Part shown: one piece after another, positions 1 through 9,772 of the stretch
Layout: every line of letters begins with the position of its first letter
How positions within the stretch are numbered: the stretch's first letter is position 1
Source: Phytohabitans rumicis
Lineage (GTDB): Bacteria > Actinomycetota > Actinomycetes > Mycobacteriales > Micromonosporaceae
Direction of reading: 5' to 3'
DNA length: 64,000 nucleotides
Assembly (NCBI RefSeq): GCF_011764445.1
Contig: NZ_BLPG01000001.1
Coordinates: forward strand, 5,270,001 to 5,334,000
Translations under genes and position numbers: made by a program
The notes under the pieces: model-generated
The model's input: the letters and a program-made list of their open reading frames with translations, nothing else
Told to the model about the DNA's origin: nothing
Database searches by the model: none

Positions 1-1
1 G

Positions 2-1672
2 GCCGGGGTCCGCTCGCTGGCGGTCGCCGGGGTGCTGGTCGGCGAGCTGCGGGTGCGGTTCCCGCGGTCGGTCGAGCCGGGCACCCGCGACCAGATGGCG
101 CTCTCCGCCTTCGCCGACGCGCTGGCGTCCGCCCTGCACGACGCCGCGACGCACCGCCAGCTCCAGATCCTGACGGACCGCTCGACGTACGAGGCGGTCC
201 ACGACCCGCTGACCAAGCTGGTCAACCGCACCGCGCTGCTCTTCAAGGGTGACGCCGCGCTGCGCCGGGTGGAGCGCGAGACGCCGGTCGCCCTGCTGCT
301 GCTCGACATCGACCACTTCAAGGAGGTCAACGACACCCTCGGCCACGCCGCCGGCGACGAGCTGTTGCAGGCGACGGCGGCCCGGCTGGGTGCGCTGACC
401 GAAGACGGCGAGCTGTTGGCGCGGCTCGACGGCGACGAGTTCGCGCTGCTGGTGACCGAGCTGGGAGACGGTGGCGACCGGTCGTCGCCGATGCCGGTGG
501 CGCTGCGCCGGGCCCGCGAGATCATCGAGCGGCTGGCGACCCCGACCGAGGTGGCCGGCGTACTGATGTCGGTCGAGGCGTCGATCGGCGTGGTCGTCGC
601 GCCGGCCGGCTCCGCCGACATGGCCGAGCTGGTACGCCGCGCCGAAAACGCCATGTACCAGGCGAAGGAGGGCGGCGGCAACCTCGCCTGGTACGACAGC
701 GCCAAGGACGAGGCCAGCACCGACCGGCTCGCCCTGATCGCCGAGCTGCACGAGGCGCTCGACACCGACGACCAGCTCGTCCTCGCGCTCCAGCCCGCCG
801 TCGACCTGAGCACCGGCGCGCCGACCGGCGTCGAGGCGCTGATCCGCTGGCGCCACCCCCGGCGCGGCACGCTCACCCCGGGCGACTTCGTCCGCGCGGT
901 CGAGGGCAGCGACCTGCTGGCGCGCTTCACCCGGTACGTGGTCGACCAGGCGCTGTTTGTGGCCTCCGAGTGGGCCAACCAGGGCCTGGACGTGCCGATC
1001 TCGGTCAACCTCTCGGCCCGCAGTTTGCTTGATCCCCACTTGCCGGCCGACATCGCCGAGCTGCTGCGCCGGCACCGCGTACCTGCCCGGCGGCTGGTCT
1101 TGGAGATCACCGAGACCGTGGTGCTCAGCGAGCTCGAGGTGATCGACGAGGTGCTCGCCGCGCTCCGCGACCTGGGCGTACAGCTGTCCGTCGACGACTT
1201 CGGCACCGGGTTCTCCTCGTTCACGTTCCTGACCCGGGTCACGGTCGACGAGGTCAAGATCGACCGGTCCTTCGTCCGTACGATGGCCGACTCGCACGCG
1301 GCGGCGGCGATCGTGCACACCACCGTGGCGCTTGGACACCAGCTCGGCCTGCGCGTGGTGGCCGAGGGCGTGGAGACGGCGGACCAGCGGGCCGCCCTCG
1401 CGGCGCTCGGATGCAGCGCCGCCCAGGGCTACCACTTCTTCAAGCCCATGCCCGCCGACAAGATCGCGGCGGTGCTGCGGTCCCTGCTCGACTCGGCCCA
1501 GGCCCAGATCTACCCCTCCGCGCCGACGGCGCCTCCTAACCCGGCGCACCTCCGACCTCTCCCGCCTCCTGCGCGCATCGATCAAGGACTTCCGCGTCGA
1601 TCAAGGGCGAATGGTCGTGCTTTGATCTCCTATCCACGACCGTATGCCCTTGATCGACGGAAAAGTCCTTGA
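2..1672 (+). CDS. GGDEF-EAL cyclic-di-GMP turnover protein (5' partial)
   Basis: The reading frame is open to the left window edge, so the N-terminus, probably a GAF or similar sensor domain, is missing. A GGDEF domain follows (LDIDHFKEVND, then RLDGDEFA). The first Gly of the GGDEF signature is Asp, which may reduce diguanylate cyclase activity. The EAL domain looks complete: VEALIRW, NLS, EITET, DDFGTG, VKIDRSF, AEGVE and QGYHFF carry the metal- and substrate-binding residues of active c-di-GMP phosphodiesterases, so net phosphodiesterase activity is likely (inference). The last 31 codons and the TGA stop lie inside a palindromic GATCAAGG repeat (1579-1675). The C-terminal tail is therefore repeat-derived and nearly identical to that of the DUF3499 gene at 37.5 kb. 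Confidence 0.93.
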   Translation, partial: AGVRSLAVAGVLVGELRVRFPRSVEPGTRDQMALSAFADALASALHDAATHRQLQILTDRSTYEAVHDPLTKLVNRTALLFKGDAALRRVERETPVALLLLDIDHFKEVNDTLGHAAGDELLQATAARLGALTEDGELLARLDGDEFALLVTELGDGGDRSSPMPVALRRAREIIERLATPTEVAGVLMSVEASIGVVVAPAGSADMAELVRRAENAMYQAKEGGGNLAWYDSAKDEASTDRLALIAELHEALDTDDQLVLALQPAVDLSTGAPTGVEALIRWRHPRRGTLTPGDFVRAVEGSDLLARFTRYVVDQALFVASEWANQGLDVPISVNLSARSLLDPHLPADIAELLRRHRVPARRLVLEITETVVLSELEVIDEVLAALRDLGVQLSVDDFGTGFSSFTFLTRVTVDEVKIDRSFVRTMADSHAAAAIVHTTVALGHQLGLRVVAEGVETADQRAALAALGCSAAQGYHFFKPMPADKIAAVLRSLLDSAQAQIYPSAPTAPPNPAHLRPLPPPARIDQGLPRRSRANGRALISYPRPYALDRRKSP

Positions 1673-1675
1673 TCG
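1579..1675. repeat. GATCAAGG palindromic repeat, copy A
   Basis: Imperfect palindrome of about 97 bp with nested arms: outer GATCAAGGACTT against AAGTCCTTGATC, inner CGTCGATCAAGGGC against GCCCTTGATCGACG, then GGTCGTG against CACGACC around a short loop. It overlaps the 3' end of the GGDEF-EAL gene and supplies its stop codon in the right outer arm. Five further copies lie in this window. Confidence 0.92.
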
Positions 1676-1700
1676 ACGCGCGGCGGCGAGGCGGGCGCGG

Positions 1701-1751
1701 GGCGAGGCGTCAGCGGGGGCGAGGCGTTAGCGGGGGCGAGGCGTTAGCGGG
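1701..1751. repeat. 17-bp tandem repeat, three copies
   Basis: Three head-to-tail 17-bp units (1701-1717, 1718-1734, 1735-1751) of the form GGCGAGGCGTTAGCGGG, the first with one change (TCAG). The stop codon (TAA, read on the minus strand at 1727-1729) and the last codons of the neighbouring membrane-protein gene fall inside the array. Confidence 0.9.
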
Positions 1752-2626
1752 CTCGGGCGGGGGGTTAGGGCGACGGGGAGGAGAGCGGCGATGCGGCGGG
1801 CCGCGAAGCTGGTGCCGCCGAGGAGCAACGCCGGGAGCCAGGGCACCACGGCTACCAGGGAGACCGCCCCGATGGCGGCCGGCCACGGGACGCCGAGCGA
1901 GGTCAGGCCCACCGCCAGCGCCGCGTTGTGCGGGTCGGCGCCGCCGATCCGGGGCAGGATGCTGGCGAGCTGGCTCGCCGCGAAGACGGTGACCAGGCCC
2001 AGCAGGGTCACGTCGCTGCCCACGCCGATCACCGAGCCGAGGATCAGCCCGGCGACACCCGCCTGGTACGTCAGGGAGATGCCCAGGCCGAGGGCGAGGA
2101 CCCGAGGGCTGGGCAGCGGGCGCCGGTTGAACAGGTCGGGGCGCCAGCGGCGTACGAGCAGCACGGCGACGGCGGCGCCGAGAGCGACCGCCCCGAACGC
2201 GAGGAGCACGTGCCAGGGGAGCGTCACGCCGGCGAGCACAACGCCCAGCGCGATCCCGCCGACGCCGATCACCCGGTCGAGGGCCACCTCGGCGACGGCG
2301 AGCCCGCGACCCAGGCCGGTCTGGTGCAGGCGGTGCACCCGCCACAGGTCGGCGCTGGCGTGCACCGGGGAGGCCAGGCCGAGCAGCTCGCTCTCGGCGT
2401 ACGCGCGCATGTGCCACCAGCGGCTCTGCCCGCCCATCGACAGCGCGTGCCAGCGCAGCGGGCACAGCACGTACTTGCCGACCGTCCAGGGCAGCAGCCC
2501 GAGCAGCACCGGCAGCGGCGACGCCTCCGGGATGGTGGAGATGCTCCACACCGATACCACCACGCTCGCCGCGAGCACGATGAAACCCAGCCAGGGGTTG
2601 GTGACAGCGGCCCGGAGCCTCTTCAT
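1727..2626 (-). CDS. UPF0104 / LPG-synthase-TM-like integral membrane protein
   Basis: A 299-residue polytopic protein with about seven to eight hydrophobic segments. The pattern of a conserved R-W-H near residue 58, an E-rich segment before 'GLASPVHASADLWRVHR', and an 'E(V/A)ALDRVIG' helix matches the flippase-like core of lysylphosphatidylglycerol synthase (YbhN/AglD family). It lacks the soluble aminoacyl-transfer domain of MprF, so lysyl-PG synthesis is not implied; members are usually annotated only as TM region proteins. The C-terminus (TPRPSPLTPRPR) is encoded by the 17-bp tandem repeat and is probably not functional. Substrate unknown. Confidence 0.75.
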   Translation of the reverse strand: MKRLRAAVTNPWLGFIVLAASVVVSVWSISTIPEASPLPVLLGLLPWTVGKYVLCPLRWHALSMGGQSRWWHMRAYAESELLGLASPVHASADLWRVHRLHQTGLGRGLAVAEVALDRVIGVGGIALGVVLAGVTLPWHVLLAFGAVALGAAVAVLLVRRWRPDLFNRRPLPSPRVLALGLGISLTYQAGVAGLILGSVIGVGSDVTLLGLVTVFAASQLASILPRIGGADPHNAALAVGLTSLGVPWPAAIGAVSLVAVVPWLPALLLGGTSFAARRIAALLPVALTPRPSPLTPRPR

Positions 2627-2667
2627 GAAATGAGGCTCACATGCGAAGTTGACGGCAGAATGACTAC

Positions 2668-3330
2668 TCAGCGACTCGAACGCGGCACAACCAGTCCAGA
2701 TTCGTACGCGGTCACCACCGCCTGGGTGCGGTCGCGCAGCCCGAGCTTGCCGAGCACCCGGCTCACGTGGGTCTTGACGGTCTCCTCGCTCACCACGAGG
2801 CGTTCGGCGATCTCGGTGTTGGACAGCCCTTCGGCGATGAGGCGCAGCACGTCGGTCTCGCGTGGGGTCAGCACCCGCAGGTGGGTCGCCTGCCGAGGGC
2901 GGGGGCGCAGCCGGGCGAACTCGTCGATGAGCCGCCGGGTGACGGTCGGGGCCAGGAGCGCCTCGCCCGCGGCCACCACGCGTACGGCGTCGAACAGGCG
3001 CTCGGCGGTCACCTCCTTGAGCAGGAAGCCGCTGGCCCCTGCGCTCAGCGCGTCGTACACGTGCTCGTCGAGGTCGAAGGTGGTGAGCATGAGGATCCGG
3101 GCCGAGCCGGTGGCGACGATCCGGCGGGTGGCCTCGATGCCGTCCATCACCGGCATGCGTACGTCCATGAGCACGACGTCGGGGTCGTGCCGGCCACAGA
3201 GGCGTACCGCCTCGGCACCGTCGGCGGCGCTTCCCACGACGGTGAAGTCCGGCTGCGTGTCGAGCAGCGCGGCGAACCCGGCACGCACGACCTCCTGGTC
3301 GTCCACCACGACGATGCTGATCGCGCTCAT
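2668..3330 (-). CDS. NarL/LuxR-family response regulator
   Basis: 220 residues. The receiver domain begins ISIVVVDDQEVV (D10/D11) and the phospho-acceptor is D56 in LMDVRMP. The C-terminal LuxR-type HTH has LTPRETDVLRLIAEGLSN followed by the recognition helix region ETVKTHVSRVLGKL. ATG at 3330 overlaps the TGA of the upstream histidine kinase by 4 nt (ATGA), giving translational coupling. The longer frame upstream of this ATG is antisense-like read-through and was rejected. The pair is divergent from an ABC-2 exporter, which it probably regulates (inference from position). Confidence 0.95.
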   Translation of the reverse strand: MSAISIVVVDDQEVVRAGFAALLDTQPDFTVVGSAADGAEAVRLCGRHDPDVVLMDVRMPVMDGIEATRRIVATGSARILMLTTFDLDEHVYDALSAGASGFLLKEVTAERLFDAVRVVAAGEALLAPTVTRRLIDEFARLRPRPRQATHLRVLTPRETDVLRLIAEGLSNTEIAERLVVSEETVKTHVSRVLGKLGLRDRTQAVVTAYESGLVVPRSSR

Positions 3331-4493
3331 GACGAGACCACCGGCAGCACCGCCGACACGAGGAACCCGCTGGCCGGCGCCGGCCCGGTCCACAGCGTGC
3401 CGCCCACCATCGCCGCCCGCTCGCGCATGCCGAGCAGGCCGTGCCCGCTCGCCGCCGCGGTGGTCGGCGGGCCCGGGCCGTTGTCGCGGATGCGCAGGTG
3501 CAGGGCGTCGTCGGTGTAGTCCAGTTCGACGTCCACGGCGGCGCCGCGCGCGTGCCGCCGGGCGTTGGTCAGCGCCTCCTGCACGATCCTGTACGCGGTG
3601 AGCTCGATGCCCGGGTCCAGCGGCACGACGTGGCCGTGCACGATGAGCCGGGTGCTCGCCCCGGCGGACGCCCGCGCCTCGTCGATCAGCTCGTTGAGCT
3701 GCTGGAGACCCGGCTGCGGCCGGCGGTCGGGGACGGTGCCGGCGTCCTCGCGGAGCACGCCCAGCAGCCGGCGCATCTCGGTCAGGGCGGTACGCGCGGT
3801 GTCCCCGATGGCGCTCAACCGCTGGGCGCCCTCGGTGGGCATGCCGGGCGTGGTGAGCCGGGCGGTCTCCGCCTGCACCGCGATCATCGAGATGTGGTGC
3901 GCGACGACGTCGTGCAGCTCGCGGGCGATCCGGGCTCGTTCGCCGCGGGCCGCGTGCTCCAGCAGCGAGTCCTCCATGACGCGCCGGCGCGCGTCGCGGT
4001 CGCGCAGGTCGCCGTGGATCCGCCGGGCGTGGCCGAGGCCGAGCGCGCCCGCCGTCGCGCCGAGCAGGATCACGGAGAACCCGCTGGCCACCACGACGGC
4101 GTACCCGATGAAAGGGAGGACGACCAGCAGCGAGACCCGGCGGGTGTGCCGCAGGCCCAGCACGTACAGGACGGCCAACTGGGCGATCGCGCCGCCGTAC
4201 GTCAATGGGAGGCTGCTGACCAGCGTGAGGAACGTCGCGGTGGTGGCCAGCGCGGCGGCGGCCAGCGCGCTGGCCCGCACGAGGGCGAGCGGCATCGTCG
4301 CGCCCAGGCCGCAAAGGAGGGCGAACGACAGCTGCACGGTGTCGTCCGGGCCCTGCGCCCCGCGGGCGGCCACCTCCATCATGGAGATCAGGCCGAGGAT
4401 CGCCGCGGCGACCAGCGGCCAGTCGGGTGCGCGGTTGACCCGCCGACCCGCCGCCATCGCGCGGTCGACGACAGTACGGCTCACGTACGTCAT
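3327..4493 (-). CDS. two-component sensor histidine kinase (HisKA_3 type)
   Basis: 388 residues. Four to six hydrophobic segments span about residues 25-155, followed by a HisKA_3 dimerisation/phosphotransfer helix with the phospho-acceptor H194 in RELHDVVAHHIS. The HATPase_c domain carries an N box (EALTNARRHA) and G1 box (RDNGPG). This is the DesK/NarX-like architecture common in actinomycetes, with small periplasmic loops suggesting membrane-embedded sensing. ATG at 4493 was chosen because it precedes the first TM segment; the frame stays open upstream only by chance in GC-rich DNA. It is coupled to the response regulator and divergent from the exporter across 111 bp. Confidence 0.92.
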   Translation of the reverse strand: MTYVSRTVVDRAMAAGRRVNRAPDWPLVAAAILGLISMMEVAARGAQGPDDTVQLSFALLCGLGATMPLALVRASALAAAALATTATFLTLVSSLPLTYGGAIAQLAVLYVLGLRHTRRVSLLVVLPFIGYAVVVASGFSVILLGATAGALGLGHARRIHGDLRDRDARRRVMEDSLLEHAARGERARIARELHDVVAHHISMIAVQAETARLTTPGMPTEGAQRLSAIGDTARTALTEMRRLLGVLREDAGTVPDRRPQPGLQQLNELIDEARASAGASTRLIVHGHVVPLDPGIELTAYRIVQEALTNARRHARGAAVDVELDYTDDALHLRIRDNGPGPPTTAAASGHGLLGMRERAAMVGGTLWTGPAPASGFLVSAVLPVVSS

Positions 4494-4604
4494 TGTCCGA
4501 AGGCCACCGTGGGTCAGCGTCCCCCGTGTGGGGGATCTGGTGCCGGCAAAGACGGCGCCGCAGCGGGACGCCCCGGCATCGACCGCCTTCCTAACCTCAC
4601 CAGC

Positions 4605-5530
4605 ATGGCAGCAACCATCGAAGCTCGTGGGCTGAGAAAGCACTACGGGCGCACCGTCGCCGTGGACGATTTGTCGTTCACCGCGAAGCCCGGCGAGGTG
4701 ACCGGCTTCGTCGGCCCGAACGGCGCCGGCAAGTCGACCACGATGCGCATGATTCTCGGGCTGGATGCCCCCGACGCGGGCAGCGCCCTCGTCGGCGGCC
4801 AGCCGTACCGGACGCTGCGTAACCCGCTGTGCGAGGTCGGCGCGCTGCTGGACGCGTCGGCGATCCACCCGGGCCGCCGCGCCCGCGACCATCTGCTGTG
4901 GATGGCGCACTACAACGGCCTGTCCAAGGGTCGGGTGGACGAGGTGATCGACCAGGTCGGGCTCGCCTCGGCGGCGCGCCGGCGGGCGGGCGGCTATTCG
5001 CTGGGCATGCGGCAGCGGCTCGGCATCGCCGCCGCCCTGCTCGGCGACCCGCCGGTGCTGATGTTCGACGAGCCGGTGAACGGGCTCGACCCGGAGGGCA
5101 TCAAGTGGATCCGTGGGTTCCTGAGGTCGCTGGCGGCGCAGGGGCGCACGGTATTCGTCTCCAGCCACCTCATGGGCGAGCTGGAGGGCACCGCCGATCA
5201 CCTCATCGTGGTGGGCCGTGGCCGGCTCATCGCCGACACCACCGTCCGCGACCTGCTCGCCAGCGCGTCCAGCGACCAGATCGTCCTGCGTACGTCCAAG
5301 CGGTCGGAGGCGATGACCGTGCTCGCCAACGCGGGGCGACGGTCGCGGCGACCGACCTGGAGACGGTCACCGTGCGCGGCCTGTCGGCGGAGCGCATCGC
5401 CGCGCTGCTCAGCGGTGGCGGCCTGACGTTCTCCGAGCTGGCCCAGCACCGGGCCTCGCTGGAGGAGGCGTACATGGAGCTGACCCGGGACGCGGTCGAG
5501 TTCAACACGCCGACGGTGGGGGAGGCGTGA
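4605..5530 (+). CDS. ABC-2 exporter ATP-binding protein (frameshifted in this sequence)
   Basis: Cytoplasmic ATPase of a drug/lantibiotic-type exporter, with Walker A GPNGAGKST, ABC signature YSLGMRQRL, Walker B VLMFDEP and H-loop SSHLM. The frame starting at 4605 runs off after 'VLANAG' into a wrong frame that ends at 5426. The expected C-terminal residues (TVAATDLETVTVRGLSAERI and on to the TGA at 5530) are in the next frame. One extra G in the run 5333-5336 restores a 308-residue protein. The stop overlaps the start of the permease (TGATG), so the operon is ATPase, permease 1, permease 2. Confidence 0.85.
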
Positions 5531-6960
5531 TGGCCAGGGACGGCTTCGGCCAGGTACTGCGTGGCGAGTGGACCAAGCTGGTGTCGGTGCGCAGCACGGT
5601 GTGGTGCCTGTTCCTGACGGCGGCGCTGACGATCCTGCTCTCCCTGCTCGGCGCGCAGGGCAGCAGCACGGACGCCGGCTCGAACCCCGGTCCGGCCTAT
5701 GACGACCGGTTCCAGTTCATGCACCAGCCGCTCGCCGGCGACGGCACGATCACCGCCCGGGTGGTGAGCCAGGAGAACACCGGGCCCTGGGCGCGCGCCG
5801 GCATCATGATCAAGGAGAGTACCGAGCCGAACACGCCGTACGCGGCGATGATGGTCACCCCCGACCACGGCGTGCGGTTCCAGGCGAACTTCACGACCGA
5901 CACGGCCGGGAGCGACAAGGGGACACCGATCTGGCTGCGCCTCACCCGATCGGGAACGTCGATCACCGGGTACGAGTCGGCCAACGGCAATGCCTGGGAG
6001 CAGGTCGGCACGATCGACCTCCCGGCGCTGCCACAGACCGCCGCGGTGGGCATGTTCTCGGCATCGCCCTCCACCGACGTGTACATCGTGGAACGCGCCG
6101 GCCAGACCTCGGTCACCGATGCCTTCGATCCCAGCACCGCCACGTTCGACAGCGTGACCCTGACACCGGCCGGCACGGGGCAGCCGGGAGCGTGGCAGAG
6201 CGAGAGCGTGGGCGGACCGCTGCAGTACATGGACGGCACCGAGGTCAGGGGCGAAGCCGGCGAGTCGGGCGGGACCTTCACCGTCACCGGGTTCGGCGAC
6301 ATCCGGCAGATCCCGCCGTCCGAGATGGGCGACGACGACATCGTCCGGAACGGGCTCGGCGGCGTCTACCTCGGCATGATCGCCGCGATCGTGCTGGGCG
6401 TCCTGTTCGTCACCACCGAGTTCAAGACCGGCGTCATCCGTACGACGTTCGCCGCGAGCCCGCGCCGCGGTCGCGTGCTCCTCGCGAAGGCGGTGGTGCT
6501 CGGCGTCCTGACGTTCGTCGGCGGGCTTGTGGCGACCTTGGTAACGCTCTACGCCGTTCGCCCGATCCAGCGCGACCACGGCTTCAAGGCGCCCGCGTAC
6601 CCGGATCCGTCGCTGACCGACTGGCCGGTGCTGCGCGCGGTCCTCGGCACGGCCGCGTTCCTTGCCGTGATCGCGCTCTTCGGCCTCGGTGTCGGCGCGA
6701 TCCTGCGCCGGGCGGCGAGCGCGATTGTCCTGGTCATCGCGCTCGCCGTGGTGCCGGGGATCGCCACGGGGTTCCTGCCGTTGGAGGCGGAGAAGTGGGT
6801 GCAGCGGCTCACCCCGCTCGCCGGACTGGCCATGCAGCAGACCCGGGAGCGGTGGGACAACTGGGTCAATCCGTGGGCCGGGTTCGGGGTGACGTGCGCG
6901 TACGCGGCCGTGGCGCTGGGCGTGGCGTACTGGCTGATCCGCAAGCGCGACACCGCGTGA
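5530..6960 (+). CDS. ABC-2 permease with large inserted extracytoplasmic domain
   Basis: 476 residues. One TM helix (about 22-41) is followed by some 230 extracytoplasmic residues and then five or six TM helices, including GMIAAIVLGVLFVTTEF and later segments. The inserted region (about 55-195: DRFQFMHQPLAGDGTITARV, RAGIMIKEST, WLRLTRSGTSITGYESANG, VGMFSAS) has the pattern of DUF1349-type concanavalin-like beta-sandwich domains. 'EFKTGVIRTTFAASPRR' is the typical ABC-2 cytoplasmic loop. ATG at 5530 overlaps the ATPase stop by 1 nt; an in-frame GTG lies one codon upstream. The fold assignment of the insert is inference from motifs. Confidence 0.85.
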   Translation: MARDGFGQVLRGEWTKLVSVRSTVWCLFLTAALTILLSLLGAQGSSTDAGSNPGPAYDDRFQFMHQPLAGDGTITARVVSQENTGPWARAGIMIKESTEPNTPYAAMMVTPDHGVRFQANFTTDTAGSDKGTPIWLRLTRSGTSITGYESANGNAWEQVGTIDLPALPQTAAVGMFSASPSTDVYIVERAGQTSVTDAFDPSTATFDSVTLTPAGTGQPGAWQSESVGGPLQYMDGTEVRGEAGESGGTFTVTGFGDIRQIPPSEMGDDDIVRNGLGGVYLGMIAAIVLGVLFVTTEFKTGVIRTTFAASPRRGRVLLAKAVVLGVLTFVGGLVATLVTLYAVRPIQRDHGFKAPAYPDPSLTDWPVLRAVLGTAAFLAVIALFGLGVGAILRRAASAIVLVIALAVVPGIATGFLPLEAEKWVQRLTPLAGLAMQQTRERWDNWVNPWAGFGVTCAYAAVALGVAYWLIRKRDTA

Positions 6961-7741
6961 GGTCCGCGGTGCGTGCCGAGTGGACCAAGCTGCGGACCTT
7001 GCAGAGCACCGGTTGGCTCTTGCTGGGGCTGGCGGTGAGCACCGCCGGGATCGGCGCGCTGACCGCCTGGAGCGTCCCGACCGAGTGCCTGGCCCCCGAG
7101 GCCGGGTGCCGGGAGGACATCGCCCGGTACAGCCTCGCCGGTGTCTACCTTGGACAGATCGCGGTGGTGGTGCTCGCCACGCTTGCGGTTACCGCTGAGT
7201 ACGGCACGCAGACGATCAAAGGCACCTTGGCCGCGGAGCCCCGCCGGGGGTGGTCTTCGCGGCCAAGGCCGGCGTCCTCATCGCGCTGGTGGCCGGGGCC
7301 GGCGCGGTGGGGGTGCTCGGGGCGCTGGCGGCCGGCCGCCCGCTCCTGATCGGCAACGGATTCACCACCGCCAACGGCTACTGGCCACTGTCGCTGGGCA
7401 CCGAGCCGATCCTGCGGGCGGCCGGCGGCACCGTGCTGTATTACCTGCTCATCGCGCTGCTCAGCTATGGCGTCGGAGTGATCGTCCGGCATACCGCCGC
7501 GGCGCTCTCGGCGGTGCTCACCGCGCTGTTCGTCCTGCCGATGCTCACGTCGCTGTTTACCGGCAAATACGCCGAGTGGATCTTGAAGTACTCGCCAATG
7601 ACGGCCGGGCTGTCCATCCAGGCGACGGAGCGGCTGGAAACCATGCTTCTCCAGCCGTGGGAAGGGCTGGGCCTCCTGGCGGCGTACGCCGGCGCGGCCC
7701 TGCTCACCGGCGCGGTGCTGTTCGCTGTGCGGGACGCGTGA
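6957..7741 (+). CDS. ABC-2 permease, second subunit (frameshifted in this sequence)
   Basis: Opens like its neighbour (RAEWTKLRTLQSTGWLLLG against RGEWTKLVSVRSTVWCLFL), with the same 'GVYLGQIAVVVLATLAVTAEYGT' helix and cytoplasmic loop. It has no large extracytoplasmic insert. The first frame breaks after 'AAEPRRG'; the remainder (VFAAKAGVLIALVAG... to LFAVRDA) is one frame over. One extra G in the run 7246-7250 restores 261 residues with about six TM helices. GTG at 6957 overlaps the previous stop (GTGA); GTG at 6969 is an alternative start. It probably pairs with the preceding permease as a heterodimer. Confidence 0.8.
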
Positions 7742-7750
7742 GAGGGTGGA

Positions 7751-9757
<2,007 letters not shown>

Positions 9758-9772
9758 TCCTAATATCGGCTA

